Positions 50,363 through 58,671 are shown, numbered from the stretch's first letter. The stretch is DNA of 64,000 bases from Acidicapsa dinghuensis (GCF_025685685.1 NZ_JAGSYH010000008.1:186001-250000), one strand, 5' to 3'. The notes: generated by a model not told the origin, from the sequence alone. Translations and numbers: made by a program.

Positions 50363-51277
50363 CTACATCTCGCTGTGGCTCGGATTGAACAGCTCTTCCT
50401 CCGGCTCCACATGCACCAGCACCCGCGCCACGCGATTCACTTCGGCCAGCACGCAATCCTCCACCTTATGCCCAATCGTGTGCCCCGCCCGCACCGTCAG
50501 GCTGCCATTCACCACCACATGCAAATCCACGTAGTATCGAAAGCCCACCTTGCGCACAAAGCATTTTTCGAGGCCAATCACCCCCGGCACCGAAGCCGCC
50601 ACCTTGCGCACATGCGCCTCGATATCCGGCGGCGGAGCCGTATCCAGAATCTCCTTGAGCGGCGCCTGCAACTGCCGCCATGCGTTGTACAAGATCACCG
50701 GCACAGCACACAGCGCAGCCCAGTCATCTGCCGCAGGATTCTTCGTAATCAGCGCCACAGAAATCCCGACAAATGCAAAGACCGACGTGATCGCATCCGA
50801 AAGATGATGCCACGCATCACTTTTCACTGCCGTGCTATCGATATCGCTCGCCACGCTCGACACGTAGCGCGCCAGCAATATCTTCAGCGCCACCACAACA
50901 ACCAGCACATAGAGGGTGTAGGGTAACGGCAACAGATGCGGTGTCTGGATCAGCGAGACCGCCTCCAGCGCGATGAACAGCGCGGCCACACCCATGCCCA
51001 CGCTGACAATCGCGGCGGCAACCGGCTCAGCCTTTCCATGCCCGTAGGGATGCTCCTTATCCGGTGGCTTCATCGCAAACCGCAATCCAAAGTACACCAC
51101 CCCGGAACTGAACACATCCGAAAGCGACTCGACCCCATCCGCCACCAGTGCAAACGAATGCCCGATCACCCCCACCAGGCACTTGCAAAGCGCGAGAAAA
51201 AAGTTGCTCGCGATGCTAATCAGCGAGGAATGAAGCCCTCGCCGGACCTGCAACTCAATTTCTGCGCCATTATTCAT
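50363..51277 (-). CDS. Cation diffusion facilitator (CDF) metal transporter
   Basis: About 304 residues: six membrane helices and a soluble C-terminal domain. Zinc-site motifs: FALVADGVESLSDVFSS in helix 2 and VKSDAWHHLSDAITSVFAF in helix 5, with Asp and His residues at the CDF site. HPYGHGKAEPVAA between helices 2 and 3 is the family signature. The C-terminal domain holds VPGVIGLEKCFVRKVGFRYYVDLHV. It exports divalent metals (zinc, iron or manganese) against protons. ATG 51277 is chosen (TTG 51280 precedes it); no ribosome-binding site is clear. It faces ubiE, 15 bases apart, and borders the non-coding island. Confidence 0.93.
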   Translation of the reverse strand: MNNGAEIELQVRRGLHSSLISIASNFFLALCKCLVGVIGHSFALVADGVESLSDVFSSGVVYFGLRFAMKPPDKEHPYGHGKAEPVAAAIVSVGMGVAALFIALEAVSLIQTPHLLPLPYTLYVLVVVVALKILLARYVSSVASDIDSTAVKSDAWHHLSDAITSVFAFVGISVALITKNPAADDWAALCAVPVILYNAWRQLQAPLKEILDTAPPPDIEAHVRKVAASVPGVIGLEKCFVRKVGFRYYVDLHVVVNGSLTVRAGHTIGHKVEDCVLAEVNRVARVLVHVEPEEELFNPSHSEM

Positions 51278-51439
51278 CAAAACGATCCGGCGGGTTCCTC
51301 ACCCGCTGCAATTCTATTATTGCCATGCTGTTGCCACGATTACGAACCCGCATCGCAGTGAATGCCACGGCAGCCAGGTCTTTCCGCCAGCGAGTTCCCC
51401 AGTTGTGGCAACCCCGCAGAAAAGCGCTGAGTCTAAGTC

Positions 51440-51688
51440 CTCAACGGAAGCGAAATCTTCCAGAAGGAGAGAGTAGTCTATGGCCTTCAAGAGAATCGGT
51501 AACGAATCTCAGGAAGCGCAACAAGAAAACTCGAGGATCGAATGTGATAACGGACGGGTGAGGGAAACTCGGGCCGAGCTCGAACGAACTACCTAAATCC
51601 GTTTCACGAGCACGATCCGGCCACCGAGCCGGACCTTCGAAAATACGGAAAAGCACAAGGGCGAGCTCGAAAGGACTCGCCCTTGTGC
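51440..51688 (+). ncRNA. Structured RNA candidate, copy A
   Basis: No protein gene is credible in 51278-52481. Copy A begins CTCAACG (51440) and a GGAAG/CTTCC hairpin (51446-51450 and 51457-51461), continuing into ATCTTCCAGAAGGAG (51455-51469), identical in copy B. Near the end is a 36-base block (51614-51649) matching copy B at 31 positions, containing hairpin TCCGGC/GCCGGA (51616-51621, 51628-51633). A closing 13-bp helix GCACAAGGGCGAG/CTCGCCCTTGTGC (51653-51665, 51676-51688) encloses a GAAA (GNRA) loop; GNRA loops occur on the plus strand only, giving orientation. About nine GGA motifs are spread through it. Class unknown; not RNase P. Evidence for RNA is comparative within this window. 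Confidence 0.6.
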
Positions 51689-51814
51689 ATTGCACGTGCT
51701 GTATTTTGCACTCGGCAGCTTCTTATCTCCACATATTTCTCGCTATTAAGCCCTCGCAAATACCGAATCCACCTCTGCGGCTTGCAGTGAAATCATTTCC
51801 AAACGCGGTTTATC

Positions 51815-51868
51815 TGTGGATTATGTGGATAAGTGACGGATTTGCACCGATTTCGGCTTATTTCCACA
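51815..51868. promoter_or_regulatory. DnaA-box cluster in AT-rich DNA
   Basis: Two 9-mers abut: TGTGGATTA (51815-51823) and TGTGGATAA (51824-51832). The second is the exact complement of the consensus DnaA box TTATCCACA; the first differs by one base. ATTTCCACA at 51860-51868 is a weaker match in the other direction. They sit in the AT-rich stretch 51700-51922 between the two RNA-like copies. dnaA, dnaN or gidA are not nearby, so this may be a titration or regulatory site rather than an origin. Confidence 0.4.
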
Positions 51869-51922
51869 GAAAAAGGCAAATAAATACTCTACTTACAAAA
51901 CTGAAATAGGTGTTTAATCAAT

Positions 51923-52285
51923 CTCAACGAAGAGTGATCTTCCAGAAGGAGCAAGTAGACGAAAAGCAGATAGACCGAGGCAGAAGGAACTTAGGAGAAA
52001 GAGTTAGACGAGCCGAAAGGCAAGACTAAGTTGAGTAACTTAGGAGAGCACTGCAGACGGGATCAGCGAGCAGGACAAACCGGAAGCTGGCGACAGTGAA
52101 CGGGACGGAATGCTAGTAAGCTTGCACGACGGATATGGTGTCGAGGCGTACAGGAAACTCAGGCTCTGCTTGGATGTCCGGTGCTAACCTGGCATGATGA
52201 AGTTGATCCGGTAACCGAATCGGACCTTCGAAAAAACGGAGCGTGAAGGGGCGAGGAACCGCAAGGTTCTCCGCCCCTTTCAGCG
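51923..52285 (+). ncRNA. Structured RNA candidate, copy B (longer)
   Basis: Shares with copy A the start CTCAACG, a GAAG/CTTC hairpin with a 6-base loop (51929-51932, 51939-51942), ATCTTCCAGAAGGAG (51937-51951) and the 36-base block at 52205-52240. In that block's hairpin (52207-52212, 52219-52224) the C-G pair of copy A is T-A and a neighbouring G-C is G-T, so pairing is kept. Extra material: GCC-GAAA-GGC at 52012-52021, and CTAAGTT (52026-52032) which can pair with AACTTAG at 51988-51994 or at 52037-52043, but not both. A closing helix around 52247-52277 has a GCAA (GNRA) loop. About 13 GGA motifs. Class unknown. Confidence 0.6.
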
Positions 52286-52481
52286 TTTATCGCCTGAAAT
52301 CTCCACTTACAAGAACAATCATTCGCTCCGCCCTATTCCAACCTATCTGGAACTCTCTAAAATCCTATCTACTGCCGCCATCCACTTAGCCTGATGCGAT
52401 ATGCCTGCCACTCCCGCCTCCTGCGACTTTTTAATCTATTTAGAATCAAATGGAAGGTATTTCAGGCCTTTGGAGGCCATC

Positions 52482-52919
52482 ATGATCGCTCGCAGCGACT
52501 GGAGTTCCGCAGAACCCAGCCCCGATATCTACCTTGGAAAAACGGACTCCGGCCACACCATCCGAATGGACGCATCCCCGCAGCATACCGGACCCAGCCC
52601 CATGGAAATGGTTCTTACCGCGCTTTGCGGCTGCACCTCCGTCGACGTCGTCCACATCCTGCAGAAAAAACGCCAGCCACTCGAATCGCTCACCGTCTCA
52701 GCCGAAGCCGAGAAGCGCAAAGATCCTCCCAACTACTTCACCAAAATCCATCTCACCTATACCGTGCGCGGCCAGAACGGCCAGCCCCTCAGCCGTAAAG
52801 CCGTCGAAGACGCCGTGGCCCTCTCCAAGGACAAGTATTGCTCCGTCTCCGCCATGCTCGAAAAATCCGCCGAGATCGACTTCGTCATCGACTACAACGA
52901 CGTCGAACCGCTCCCATAA
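52482..52919 (+). CDS. OsmC family peroxide-reductase-like protein
   Basis: A 145-residue thiol protein. Start ATG 52482 has TTGGAGGCC right upstream; the frame is open 27 codons further but without family character. OsmC/Ohr features: GPSPMEMVLTALCGCTSVDVVHIL near residue 45 with the first redox Cys pair, and SKDKYCSVSAMLEKSAEI near 120 with the second Cys. Family members reduce organic hydroperoxides via these two cysteines; the YhfA-like branch fits best (DSGHTIRMD start). Stand-alone, about 60 bases before the PASTA gene. A role in peroxide defence is inferred. Confidence 0.9.
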   Translation: MIARSDWSSAEPSPDIYLGKTDSGHTIRMDASPQHTGPSPMEMVLTALCGCTSVDVVHILQKKRQPLESLTVSAEAEKRKDPPNYFTKIHLTYTVRGQNGQPLSRKAVEDAVALSKDKYCSVSAMLEKSAEIDFVIDYNDVEPLP

Positions 52920-52976
52920 AACCCCTGAACACACCATGCCAACAGCCGCGCAGCCCCGTCGGCATACACTGACTCA

Positions 52977-53819
52977 GTGGTAAAGATTCGCATCCGGCCC
53001 GGCAGAATCCGCCTCCGTCCGATCCAGAGTTTTTTCGAGGGTGCCTTGCTGTTCGCGGCGCTCGTCCTCGTCGCGCTCGCGTCAGCCGTTCTGACCATGC
53101 AGTTCGCCATTCACGGTGCTGAAGTGCATGTGCCCAATCTGCGCGGCATGACCATCGCCGAGGCCCACAGCCAGACCGCTGGCCTGCGCCTCAATCTCGA
53201 AGTCGATAACCACTACTACTCCTCCGAGGTTGCCGCCGGACACATCCTCACCCAGTCCCCCGCCCCCAACTCCGTCGTCCGCCGCGACTGGCACGTCCGC
53301 GTCGCCGACAGCCTCGGCCCACAAAAGGTAGAGGTTCCCAACACCGTAGGCCTGCAGGAGAGAGTCGCCGGGCTCAATCTCCGCCATTCCAGTCTCGAAG
53401 AAGGCACCCCATCGCAGCTTCCCTGGTCTGCCTCCGATCCAGGCACCGTTCTGGCGCAAGACCCGCAAGCCAAAGCCCAGGGCATCGAAAAACCAAGCGT
53501 CAATCTGCTTGTGGCCGCGCCTGATGACGCGCATGCAGACGGCTTCGTCATGCCTGACCTCAGCGGCCTACCCATCCTCACCGCGCAAGCCCTGCTCACC
53601 CACGTCGGCATCAAGTTCGACGCCCCCAAATTTCAGGATGTGCCGATTCCGAGCGTCTCCGGCACCGTAGTCCCTCTGCCGGCAAGTCCCACCGCCGCGC
53701 CACCAGTTCCGGCTCCAATCCACCCCTCAGCACCGCCAGGCGCCGTCATCGCCCAGTCGCCACCCGCCGGCTTCAAAGTCGATGTAGGCTCGACCGTCTC
53801 CCTCACCGTCGCAAAGTAA
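52977..53819 (+). CDS. Membrane-anchored PASTA-domain protein
   Basis: A 280-residue protein: basic start, one membrane helix (FFEGALLFAALVLVALASAVL, about residues 19-39), then periplasmic PASTA domains. First, about 48-115: VHVPNLRGMTIAEAHSQTAG, ending ILTQSPAPNSVVRRD. Second, about 118-185: VEVPNTVGLQERVAG. Third, about 190-280: FVMPDLSGLPILTAQALLTHVGIKF with a Pro-rich insertion before VIAQSPPAGFKVDVGSTVSLTV. PASTA domains bind peptidoglycan fragments; here they occur without kinase or transpeptidase domain. Start GTG 52977. It lies upstream of a convergent chain ending in rsmB, separated by an inverted-repeat element. Cell-wall sensing or structural role inferred. Confidence 0.88.
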   Translation: MVKIRIRPGRIRLRPIQSFFEGALLFAALVLVALASAVLTMQFAIHGAEVHVPNLRGMTIAEAHSQTAGLRLNLEVDNHYYSSEVAAGHILTQSPAPNSVVRRDWHVRVADSLGPQKVEVPNTVGLQERVAGLNLRHSSLEEGTPSQLPWSASDPGTVLAQDPQAKAQGIEKPSVNLLVAAPDDAHADGFVMPDLSGLPILTAQALLTHVGIKFDAPKFQDVPIPSVSGTVVPLPASPTAAPPVPAPIHPSAPPGAVIAQSPPAGFKVDVGSTVSLTVAK

Positions 53820-53827
53820 ACGCTATA

Positions 53828-53936
53828 GCATTTTCCGAATTGATGTAGACCGAAGTCGCGACTGTTGAGTGGATTTTTCCTCAAGAAAAATTCACCTGCA
53901 GCGCTTCCGGAAAGTTCACAGTAATTCGGAAAATGC
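53828..53936. repeat. Inverted-repeat element with inner hairpin (bidirectional terminator or MITE-like)
   Basis: Perfect 14-bp terminal inverted repeats: GCATTTTCCGAATT (53828-53841) and AATTCGGAAAATGC (53923-53936). Inside, an 11-bp stem with one G-T pair: GTGGATTTTTC (53869-53879) and GAAAAATTCAC (53885-53895), loop CTCAA. It fills the whole 118-base gap between the PASTA gene and the convergent rsmB stop. The inner hairpin with T5 and A5 arms can end transcription from either side. No open frame inside. Confidence 0.65.
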
Positions 53937-53937
53937 C

Positions 53938-55428
53938 TTAAACCACCCGCTCCATCAACGCCGCAAAGAACCCATCGGTTTCGAGCTTTCGACCTGTTCC
54001 CGCAACGCTCATCCCCGGCAACAGCAGCATCGCCCCCTCCGCCGTCAGCGATTGTACAATCGCCTCGCGTCCTGTCCCGGTTAGCCGCCCAAGCTCACTC
54101 ATTCGCGATATCGGCTCCGACAGAGACACCTGCCGCCACCCCTCTACCTGACTCAGCACCTCGGCCACCACATCCTGGTTCTCTTCCGGCTCCAGCGAAC
54201 ACGTCGAATACACCACACGCACCCGCTTCCCCGGCTCCGTCACCCTCGCCGCATAGGTCAACACGCTTTTCAGAATCTCGCATTGCTGCTCATGATGCCG
54301 CACCAGATCCGCGGCTCCGAGCCGATGACGAATCTCCGGATTCCGCCCCAGCGTTCCCGTCCCACTGCAAGGCACATCCACCAGAATCAGATCGAAACCA
54401 TCTAAAGGGCCCTCCAGTACACCATCCGTATCAAGCCCCGCCACACTCAGCCCCGCGTCATTCAGCCCTGCTGCATCGCCATGCACCACTGCAATCCACC
54501 CGTACACTTCAGGAGCAGCCTCCGCATCCGCCTGCACCCTGCGCCGCAGTGCCTCACATCGCTCAGGATGCAACTCCAGAGCTGTGATCGCAGCCAGCGG
54601 CCATCGCTCCGCCAGAATCAGCGTCTTCCCACCCGGCGCGGCACAGCAATCCAGAATCCTCTCAGGCGACTCCACAGCAGCCGCAGCCAGTTCCCCGATC
54701 AACTGCGACCCCTCATCCTGAATCCTCACCGCTGCATCGGTAAGTGTCGCTGCGCTCAGAGAGCCTTCAATCACTGTTCGGGCCGCCGTGAGCAAACCTC
54801 CAGCCGCAAGCTGAATTCCCTTCTGAGTCAGATCGCCTTCCGTCTCGCGTCCAACCACCCGGACCACGAGATCAGGCTGCTCCTGCCCATGCCCGCAAAT
54901 CTCCCGCGCAGCCACCATCCCGTAGAATCGCGCCCACCGCTCCACCATCCACGCCGGATGTGCCGTCGCCTCAGCCAACGCCTTTGCATCCAAGTTTCCC
55001 GGAAGCCTCCACGCCGACAGCTTCGGCCACGTCGCCGCTTTGCGCAGTACTGCATTTACCATCCGCGCGGCAAAGCTATGCCCCGATGCCTTGCAAATCT
55101 CCACGCTCTCGTTGATCGCTGCATGCGTCGGCACCCGCTCCAGAAACAGAAGCTGAAAGGCGCCCATCCGCAGGGCCGTTTGCACTTCAATGTCAAGCCG
55201 CACATTGGGCTTCGCCAGCAACGGACGCATCATCCCATCCAGCCGAATCTGCCAGCGCAGCACCCCCAGCACCAGCGCGGTGCAAAGCCCTCGATCCGCC
55301 ACCGATAGTGCATCCACACGGCTTGACCGTAGCAGATCGTCCGCATGCGCTCCCGAGCGCTCCACTTCGAAAAGAATGCGAAATGCCTCGCGCCGCGCCG
55401 GCGAAATAGCCGCCTTGCTCGCGGCCAT
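53938..55428 (-). CDS. rsmB: 16S rRNA (cytosine-967-C5)-methyltransferase
   Basis: A 496-residue rRNA methyltransferase. N-terminal NusB-like RNA-binding domain (ARREAFRILFEVERSGAHADDLL, then TALVLGVLRWQIRLD and VPTHAAINESVEICKASG). C-terminal Rossmann methylase: LDCCAAPGGKTLILAER (SAM), LILVDVPCSGTGTLGRNPEIRHRL with the catalytic-side Pro-Cys, VYSTCSLEPEENQDV with the catalytic Cys, and TDGFFAALMERV at the end. Start ATG 55428 shares one base with the fmt stop (TGATG), so translation is coupled to fmt. Part of the chain aroC, def, fmt, rsmB on the minus strand. It modifies C967 of 16S rRNA. Confidence 0.95.
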   Translation of the reverse strand: MAASKAAISPARREAFRILFEVERSGAHADDLLRSSRVDALSVADRGLCTALVLGVLRWQIRLDGMMRPLLAKPNVRLDIEVQTALRMGAFQLLFLERVPTHAAINESVEICKASGHSFAARMVNAVLRKAATWPKLSAWRLPGNLDAKALAEATAHPAWMVERWARFYGMVAAREICGHGQEQPDLVVRVVGRETEGDLTQKGIQLAAGGLLTAARTVIEGSLSAATLTDAAVRIQDEGSQLIGELAAAAVESPERILDCCAAPGGKTLILAERWPLAAITALELHPERCEALRRRVQADAEAAPEVYGWIAVVHGDAAGLNDAGLSVAGLDTDGVLEGPLDGFDLILVDVPCSGTGTLGRNPEIRHRLGAADLVRHHEQQCEILKSVLTYAARVTEPGKRVRVVYSTCSLEPEENQDVVAEVLSQVEGWRQVSLSEPISRMSELGRLTGTGREAIVQSLTAEGAMLLLPGMSVAGTGRKLETDGFFAALMERVV

Positions 55429-56384
55429 CACTCGAGCCGCGTTCCCACAGCCGCCGGATTCCCTCGCAGAAAGTCTGCTGCGCTCATTCTGTTACGTCCT
55501 TCCGGTTGCACTTCCAGAAATTCCAGCGCACTCCCGCTGGCACAGCCCACCAGCATCCGCTGCCCATCGATACGAACCTCGCCCGGAGTAAACCCCGGAA
55601 CCACCGCCGCCGTCCCATCGACCTGCATCATTCGATGCACAATCAGCTTCTTCCCCTCCAGCAGCGCAAACGCCCCAGGCCACGGTTGAAATCCGCGCCA
55701 GCGGTTAAACAACTCCGAAGCCTTCCGCGCAGCAAAATCCATGCGTCCATCTTCCCGCGTCAGAATCGGCGCCAGCGTCGCCAGCGCATGATTCTGCGCC
55801 TCCGGCACAATCGTTCCATCCGCAAGCCCAGCCAGCGTATCCAGCACAAGCGGCGCGCCCTTCTCTGCCAATATCGGAAACATCTCCGCCGCCGTCTGTT
55901 CCGGCCCAATAGGAATCACCTGCTGCAGCAGCATCGGCCCGGTATCCAGACCCTCCTCCAGCAGCATCGTGGTGTTGCCCGTCTCCGTCTCGCCGTTGGC
56001 TACCGCCCACTGAATCGGCGCAGCCCCACGATACTTCGGCAGCAGCGAACCATGCAGATTGATGCACCCCAGCCGCGGCAGCGCCAGCATCCACGCCGGA
56101 ATAATGCGTCCGTACGCCACCACCACAATCGCATCCGGCCTGATCTCCTCAAGCCGCTCGCGAAACTCCACATTGTTCTTGATCTTTTCCGGCTGCGTCA
56201 CAGTCAGCCCGTGTTTCAACGCCGTCTGCTTCACCGGCGGAGCCGTCATCACCTGCTTGCGCCCCACCGGCCGATCCGGCTGGCTCACCACCAGCGCAAT
56301 CTCATGCCCGGCGGCAATCAGCGCCTCCAGCGTGGGCACAGCAAACTCCGGCGTTCCACAAAAAACCAGCTTCAAAGCCGCCAC
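55428..56384 (-). CDS. fmt: Methionyl-tRNA formyltransferase
   Basis: Formylates initiator Met-tRNA using 10-formyl-tetrahydrofolate. The N-terminal LKLVFCGTPEFAVPTLEAL starts the formyltransferase fold. The folate/catalytic loop NLHGSLLPKYRGAAPIQWA near residue 107 contains Asn, His and the later Asp of GLDTGPML near 145. The C-terminal OB-like domain begins WPGAFALLEGKKLIVHRM near 233. 318 residues, normal length. Start GTG 56384 with GGAGG six bases upstream; ATG alternatives are absent. Lies 13 bases downstream of def and overlaps rsmB by one base: the classic def-fmt-rsmB order. Confidence 0.95.
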   Translation of the reverse strand: MAALKLVFCGTPEFAVPTLEALIAAGHEIALVVSQPDRPVGRKQVMTAPPVKQTALKHGLTVTQPEKIKNNVEFRERLEEIRPDAIVVVAYGRIIPAWMLALPRLGCINLHGSLLPKYRGAAPIQWAVANGETETGNTTMLLEEGLDTGPMLLQQVIPIGPEQTAAEMFPILAEKGAPLVLDTLAGLADGTIVPEAQNHALATLAPILTREDGRMDFAARKASELFNRWRGFQPWPGAFALLEGKKLIVHRMMQVDGTAAVVPGFTPGEVRIDGQRMLVGCASGSALEFLEVQPEGRNRMSAADFLRGNPAAVGTRLE

Positions 56385-56397
56385 CGGAGCCTCCGCT

Positions 56398-56907
56398 CTA
56401 CCACTCGCCCGCGCGCTGCATCTTGCGTATCTTACGCAGCGCCAGGTCGCGCTTCAGCGCACTGATGCGAAAGATGAACAGCACTCCATCCAGATGATCG
56501 ATCTCGTGCTGCATGCAGCGCGACAGCAGTTCCTCGCCCTCGGCTTCAAACCACTTGCCGTTCTCATCCTGCGCGCGAATCTTCACCTTCGCCGAACGCA
56601 CCACCTTCTCGCGAATCTCCGGAAAGCTCAGGCAGCCCTCTTCCTCATACAGCTTGCCCTCGCGATACGTAATCTCCGGATTGATCAGCACCATCTTCTG
56701 CTCCGGCTCCTTGCCGCAGCTCAGGTCAATCACCGTCACCCGCTTCGATACGCCCACTTGCGGAGCCGCCAGCCCAATCCCCTGCGCCGCATACATCGTC
56801 TCGAACATATCGGCGACAAACTGCCGCAGCTCGTCATTGAACTCCGTCACAGGCTCGCCCGGCTGCTGCAGCACGGGCTCGGGATATTTCACAATCGTCA
56901 GAATCAT
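56398..56907 (-). CDS. def: Peptide deformylase
   Basis: Removes the N-formyl group from nascent proteins; metal-dependent. Start ATG 56907 (MILTIVKYPEPVLQQPG) is the family-typical beginning; ATG 56940 would add 11 residues with little support. The three deformylase motifs are intact: GIGLAAPQVG near residue 46, EEGCLSFP near 93 with the metal Cys, and MQHEIDHLDGVLF near 135 with the HExxH histidines and catalytic Glu. 169 residues, normal. Upstream of fmt by 13 bases and downstream of aroC by 48 bases, so the operon is probably aroC-def-fmt-rsmB. Confidence 0.95.
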   Translation of the reverse strand: MILTIVKYPEPVLQQPGEPVTEFNDELRQFVADMFETMYAAQGIGLAAPQVGVSKRVTVIDLSCGKEPEQKMVLINPEITYREGKLYEEEGCLSFPEIREKVVRSAKVKIRAQDENGKWFEAEGEELLSRCMQHEIDHLDGVLFIFRISALKRDLALRKIRKMQRAGEW

Positions 56908-56955
56908 CGCACGTCTAGCTTGGCGCCCTGCCGGGTGCATCGCCCGGCCAATGCG

Positions 56956-58134
56956 TCAGAAATTCCTTATCTGTTGAATGTACCCATCGTAGTTCCGCTT
57001 CAGCTCGTCCAGCGAGTCGCCGCCAAACTTCTCCAGCACCTGCTGCGCAATGATGAACGCCACCATCGCCTCCGCAGCCACGCCCGCCGCAGGCACCACG
57101 CAAAGATCGCTCCGCTCATAGCTCGCCGCCGTCGCCTCGCGCGTATCAAACCGTACCGACTCCAGCGGTCTGCGCAACGTCGAGATCGGCTTCAGATACC
57201 CGCGCACCACAATGTCCTCGCCATTCGAGATACCGCCCTCGATGCCGCCCGCATTGTTCTGGTGTCGCGTAAACCGCGTCGGCTTCTCTGCAGTCTCCGG
57301 CCCATAGTGAATCGCGTCATGCACCTGCGACCCAAACGACTCAGCCGCCGTCACGCCGCGGCCAATCTCCACGCCCTTCACGGCCTGCAGACTCATCACC
57401 GCCCAGGCCAGCAGCCCATCCAGCCGCTCATCCCAGTTGGCATACGTGCCCACACCCGGAGGCAGATTGTGCACCACCACCTCAAACACCCCGCCAACCG
57501 TGTCGCCCGTGCGCGCAACCTCTTCTACTTCTTCCTTCATACGCGCTTCCGTCTCAGCATCGACACAGCTCAGCAGCACGTCCTGCTTTTCCGTGACGGC
57601 AACAATCTCATCCCAAGTAGCCGCACGCTCCAGCTCCACATGGCCCACGCGAATCACGTGACTCGCAACCTCAATGCCCAGCGCCCGCAGCAGCAGCTTG
57701 GCAAACGCCCCAGCCGCCACCCGCGAAGTCGATTCGCGCGCAGAAGCCCGCTCCAGCACATACCGCGCATCCTTGAAGTTGTACTTCAGCGCCCCCGGCA
57801 GATCGGCATGCCCCGGCCGCGGAGAAGCCACAGCCTGATGCTTCGCCGGATCGCCCGCCTCAACAGGCAGCTTCTCTTCCCAGTTCTTCCAGTCGCGGTT
57901 GGGAATCTGAATCGCAATCGGCGACCCAATCGTCTTCCCATGCCGCACACCCGAGAGAATATGGACCTTGTCCGTCTCGATCTTCATGCGGCCGCCGCGC
58001 CCATACCCCTGCTGGCGCCGCCAAAGCTCGCGGTTCACAAACTCAAAATCGACAGGAATCCCGGCAGGCAAACCGGAAATGAGCGCAATCAAAGCCTCGC
58101 CGTGCGACTCCCCGGCAGTTTCAAAACGAATCAT
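56956..58134 (-). CDS. aroC: Chorismate synthase
   Basis: Last step of the shikimate pathway, EPSP to chorismate with reduced FMN. Family signatures in order: the N-terminal RFETAGESHGEALIALISGLPAG, RRQQGYGRGGRMKIE near residue 40, RPGHADLPGALKYNF near 106, RASARESTSRVAAGAFAKLLL near 128, the middle FGSQVHDAIHYG and NNAGGIEGGISNGEDIVVRG near 295. 392 residues, normal. ATG 58134 is unambiguous and there is no frame upstream. aroB is at 47801. Probably the first gene of a transcript through def, fmt and rsmB. Confidence 0.95.
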   Translation of the reverse strand: MIRFETAGESHGEALIALISGLPAGIPVDFEFVNRELWRRQQGYGRGGRMKIETDKVHILSGVRHGKTIGSPIAIQIPNRDWKNWEEKLPVEAGDPAKHQAVASPRPGHADLPGALKYNFKDARYVLERASARESTSRVAAGAFAKLLLRALGIEVASHVIRVGHVELERAATWDEIVAVTEKQDVLLSCVDAETEARMKEEVEEVARTGDTVGGVFEVVVHNLPPGVGTYANWDERLDGLLAWAVMSLQAVKGVEIGRGVTAAESFGSQVHDAIHYGPETAEKPTRFTRHQNNAGGIEGGISNGEDIVVRGYLKPISTLRRPLESVRFDTREATAASYERSDLCVVPAAGVAAEAMVAFIIAQQVLEKFGGDSLDELKRNYDGYIQQIRNF

Positions 58135-58236
58135 GACCTATTGATTGTAACGAATTTAAGTCCCGTCTTCAGACAGATCGTGGTTCCCTGCGTTTATGTT
58201 AAACGCCTCCGGAAACGCATACGCTGTTCCGCCTGT

Positions 58237-58671
58237 TCAAACAACAACTCCTTCCTCTTTCGAAGATTTCAGGGGGGTCGGTCGAAAAATCTCTATAAAA
58301 ATAGAAGTGAATATACCTGTTAAGAGAGCCCGCAACAAACGAGTGAAAAGTTGCGCGGAATCGAAGTGATCGCCGGAAAAGCTCTGTCTCCAATCCGCCG
58401 TGAGGAGACTAACAGCAAACACAAGTGCCACCCCAATCACCCTCACGACGCCCCTTTGAGCATTCCAAGTACTACTCTTCTGCAATGAGTAGCCCAATAG
58501 CAGAATCAGCGAGAGTATCAGTAACGCAACACATTCGCCGATAACCTGAAACGGCAGATCCTGGTGAGCACTGAGTGGGAAGAAATATCCCAAATCTGCA
58601 AAACAAAACACCACTATTAAAAATAAGACGGCGTAGCGAAATGGTATGCGTTTATGCCAAAACGAGTTCAC
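58237..58671 (-). CDS. Small four-helix membrane protein, unknown
   Basis: A 144-residue protein I do not recognise. Four hydrophobic segments: YAVLFLIVVFCFADLGYFF (about 13-31), GECVALLILSLILLLGY (about 44-60), VVRVIGVALVFAVSLL near 75-90 and LLRALLTGIFTSIFIEIF (about 111-128). The order suggests a compact membrane bundle, with SSTWNAQRG between helices 2 and 3. Start GTG 58671 with AGAGGAGA seven bases before it is a strong translation signal. It lies 102 bases upstream of aroC. AT-rich relative to neighbours. No family or function. Confidence 0.65.
   Translation of the reverse strand: MNSFWHKRIPFRYAVLFLIVVFCFADLGYFFPLSAHQDLPFQVIGECVALLILSLILLLGYSLQKSSTWNAQRGVVRVIGVALVFAVSLLTADWRQSFSGDHFDSAQLFTRLLRALLTGIFTSIFIEIFRPTPLKSSKEEGVVV

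Noticed and set aside
51325-51561. Possible 78-residue plus-strand protein in the non-coding island
   Set aside because: It runs across copy A of the structured element, has no ribosome-binding site and nothing corresponding in copy B.
51541-51600. RNase P RNA-like string (GGGAAACTCGGGCC) in copy A
   Set aside because: Superficially like the conserved GAGGAAAGTCCGGGC of RNase P, but the other conserved regions are missing, the element is too short, and it occurs twice.
51700-51922. Chromosomal origin of replication
   Set aside because: Two good DnaA boxes are present, but there is no dnaA, dnaN, rpmH or gidA nearby and too few boxes; kept only as a DnaA-box cluster.
56059-58323. A very long plus-strand open frame across def and aroC
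   Set aside because: It is the antisense of three clear conserved genes and has no family character. Stop-free antisense frames are expected here from the GC bias at third codon positions.
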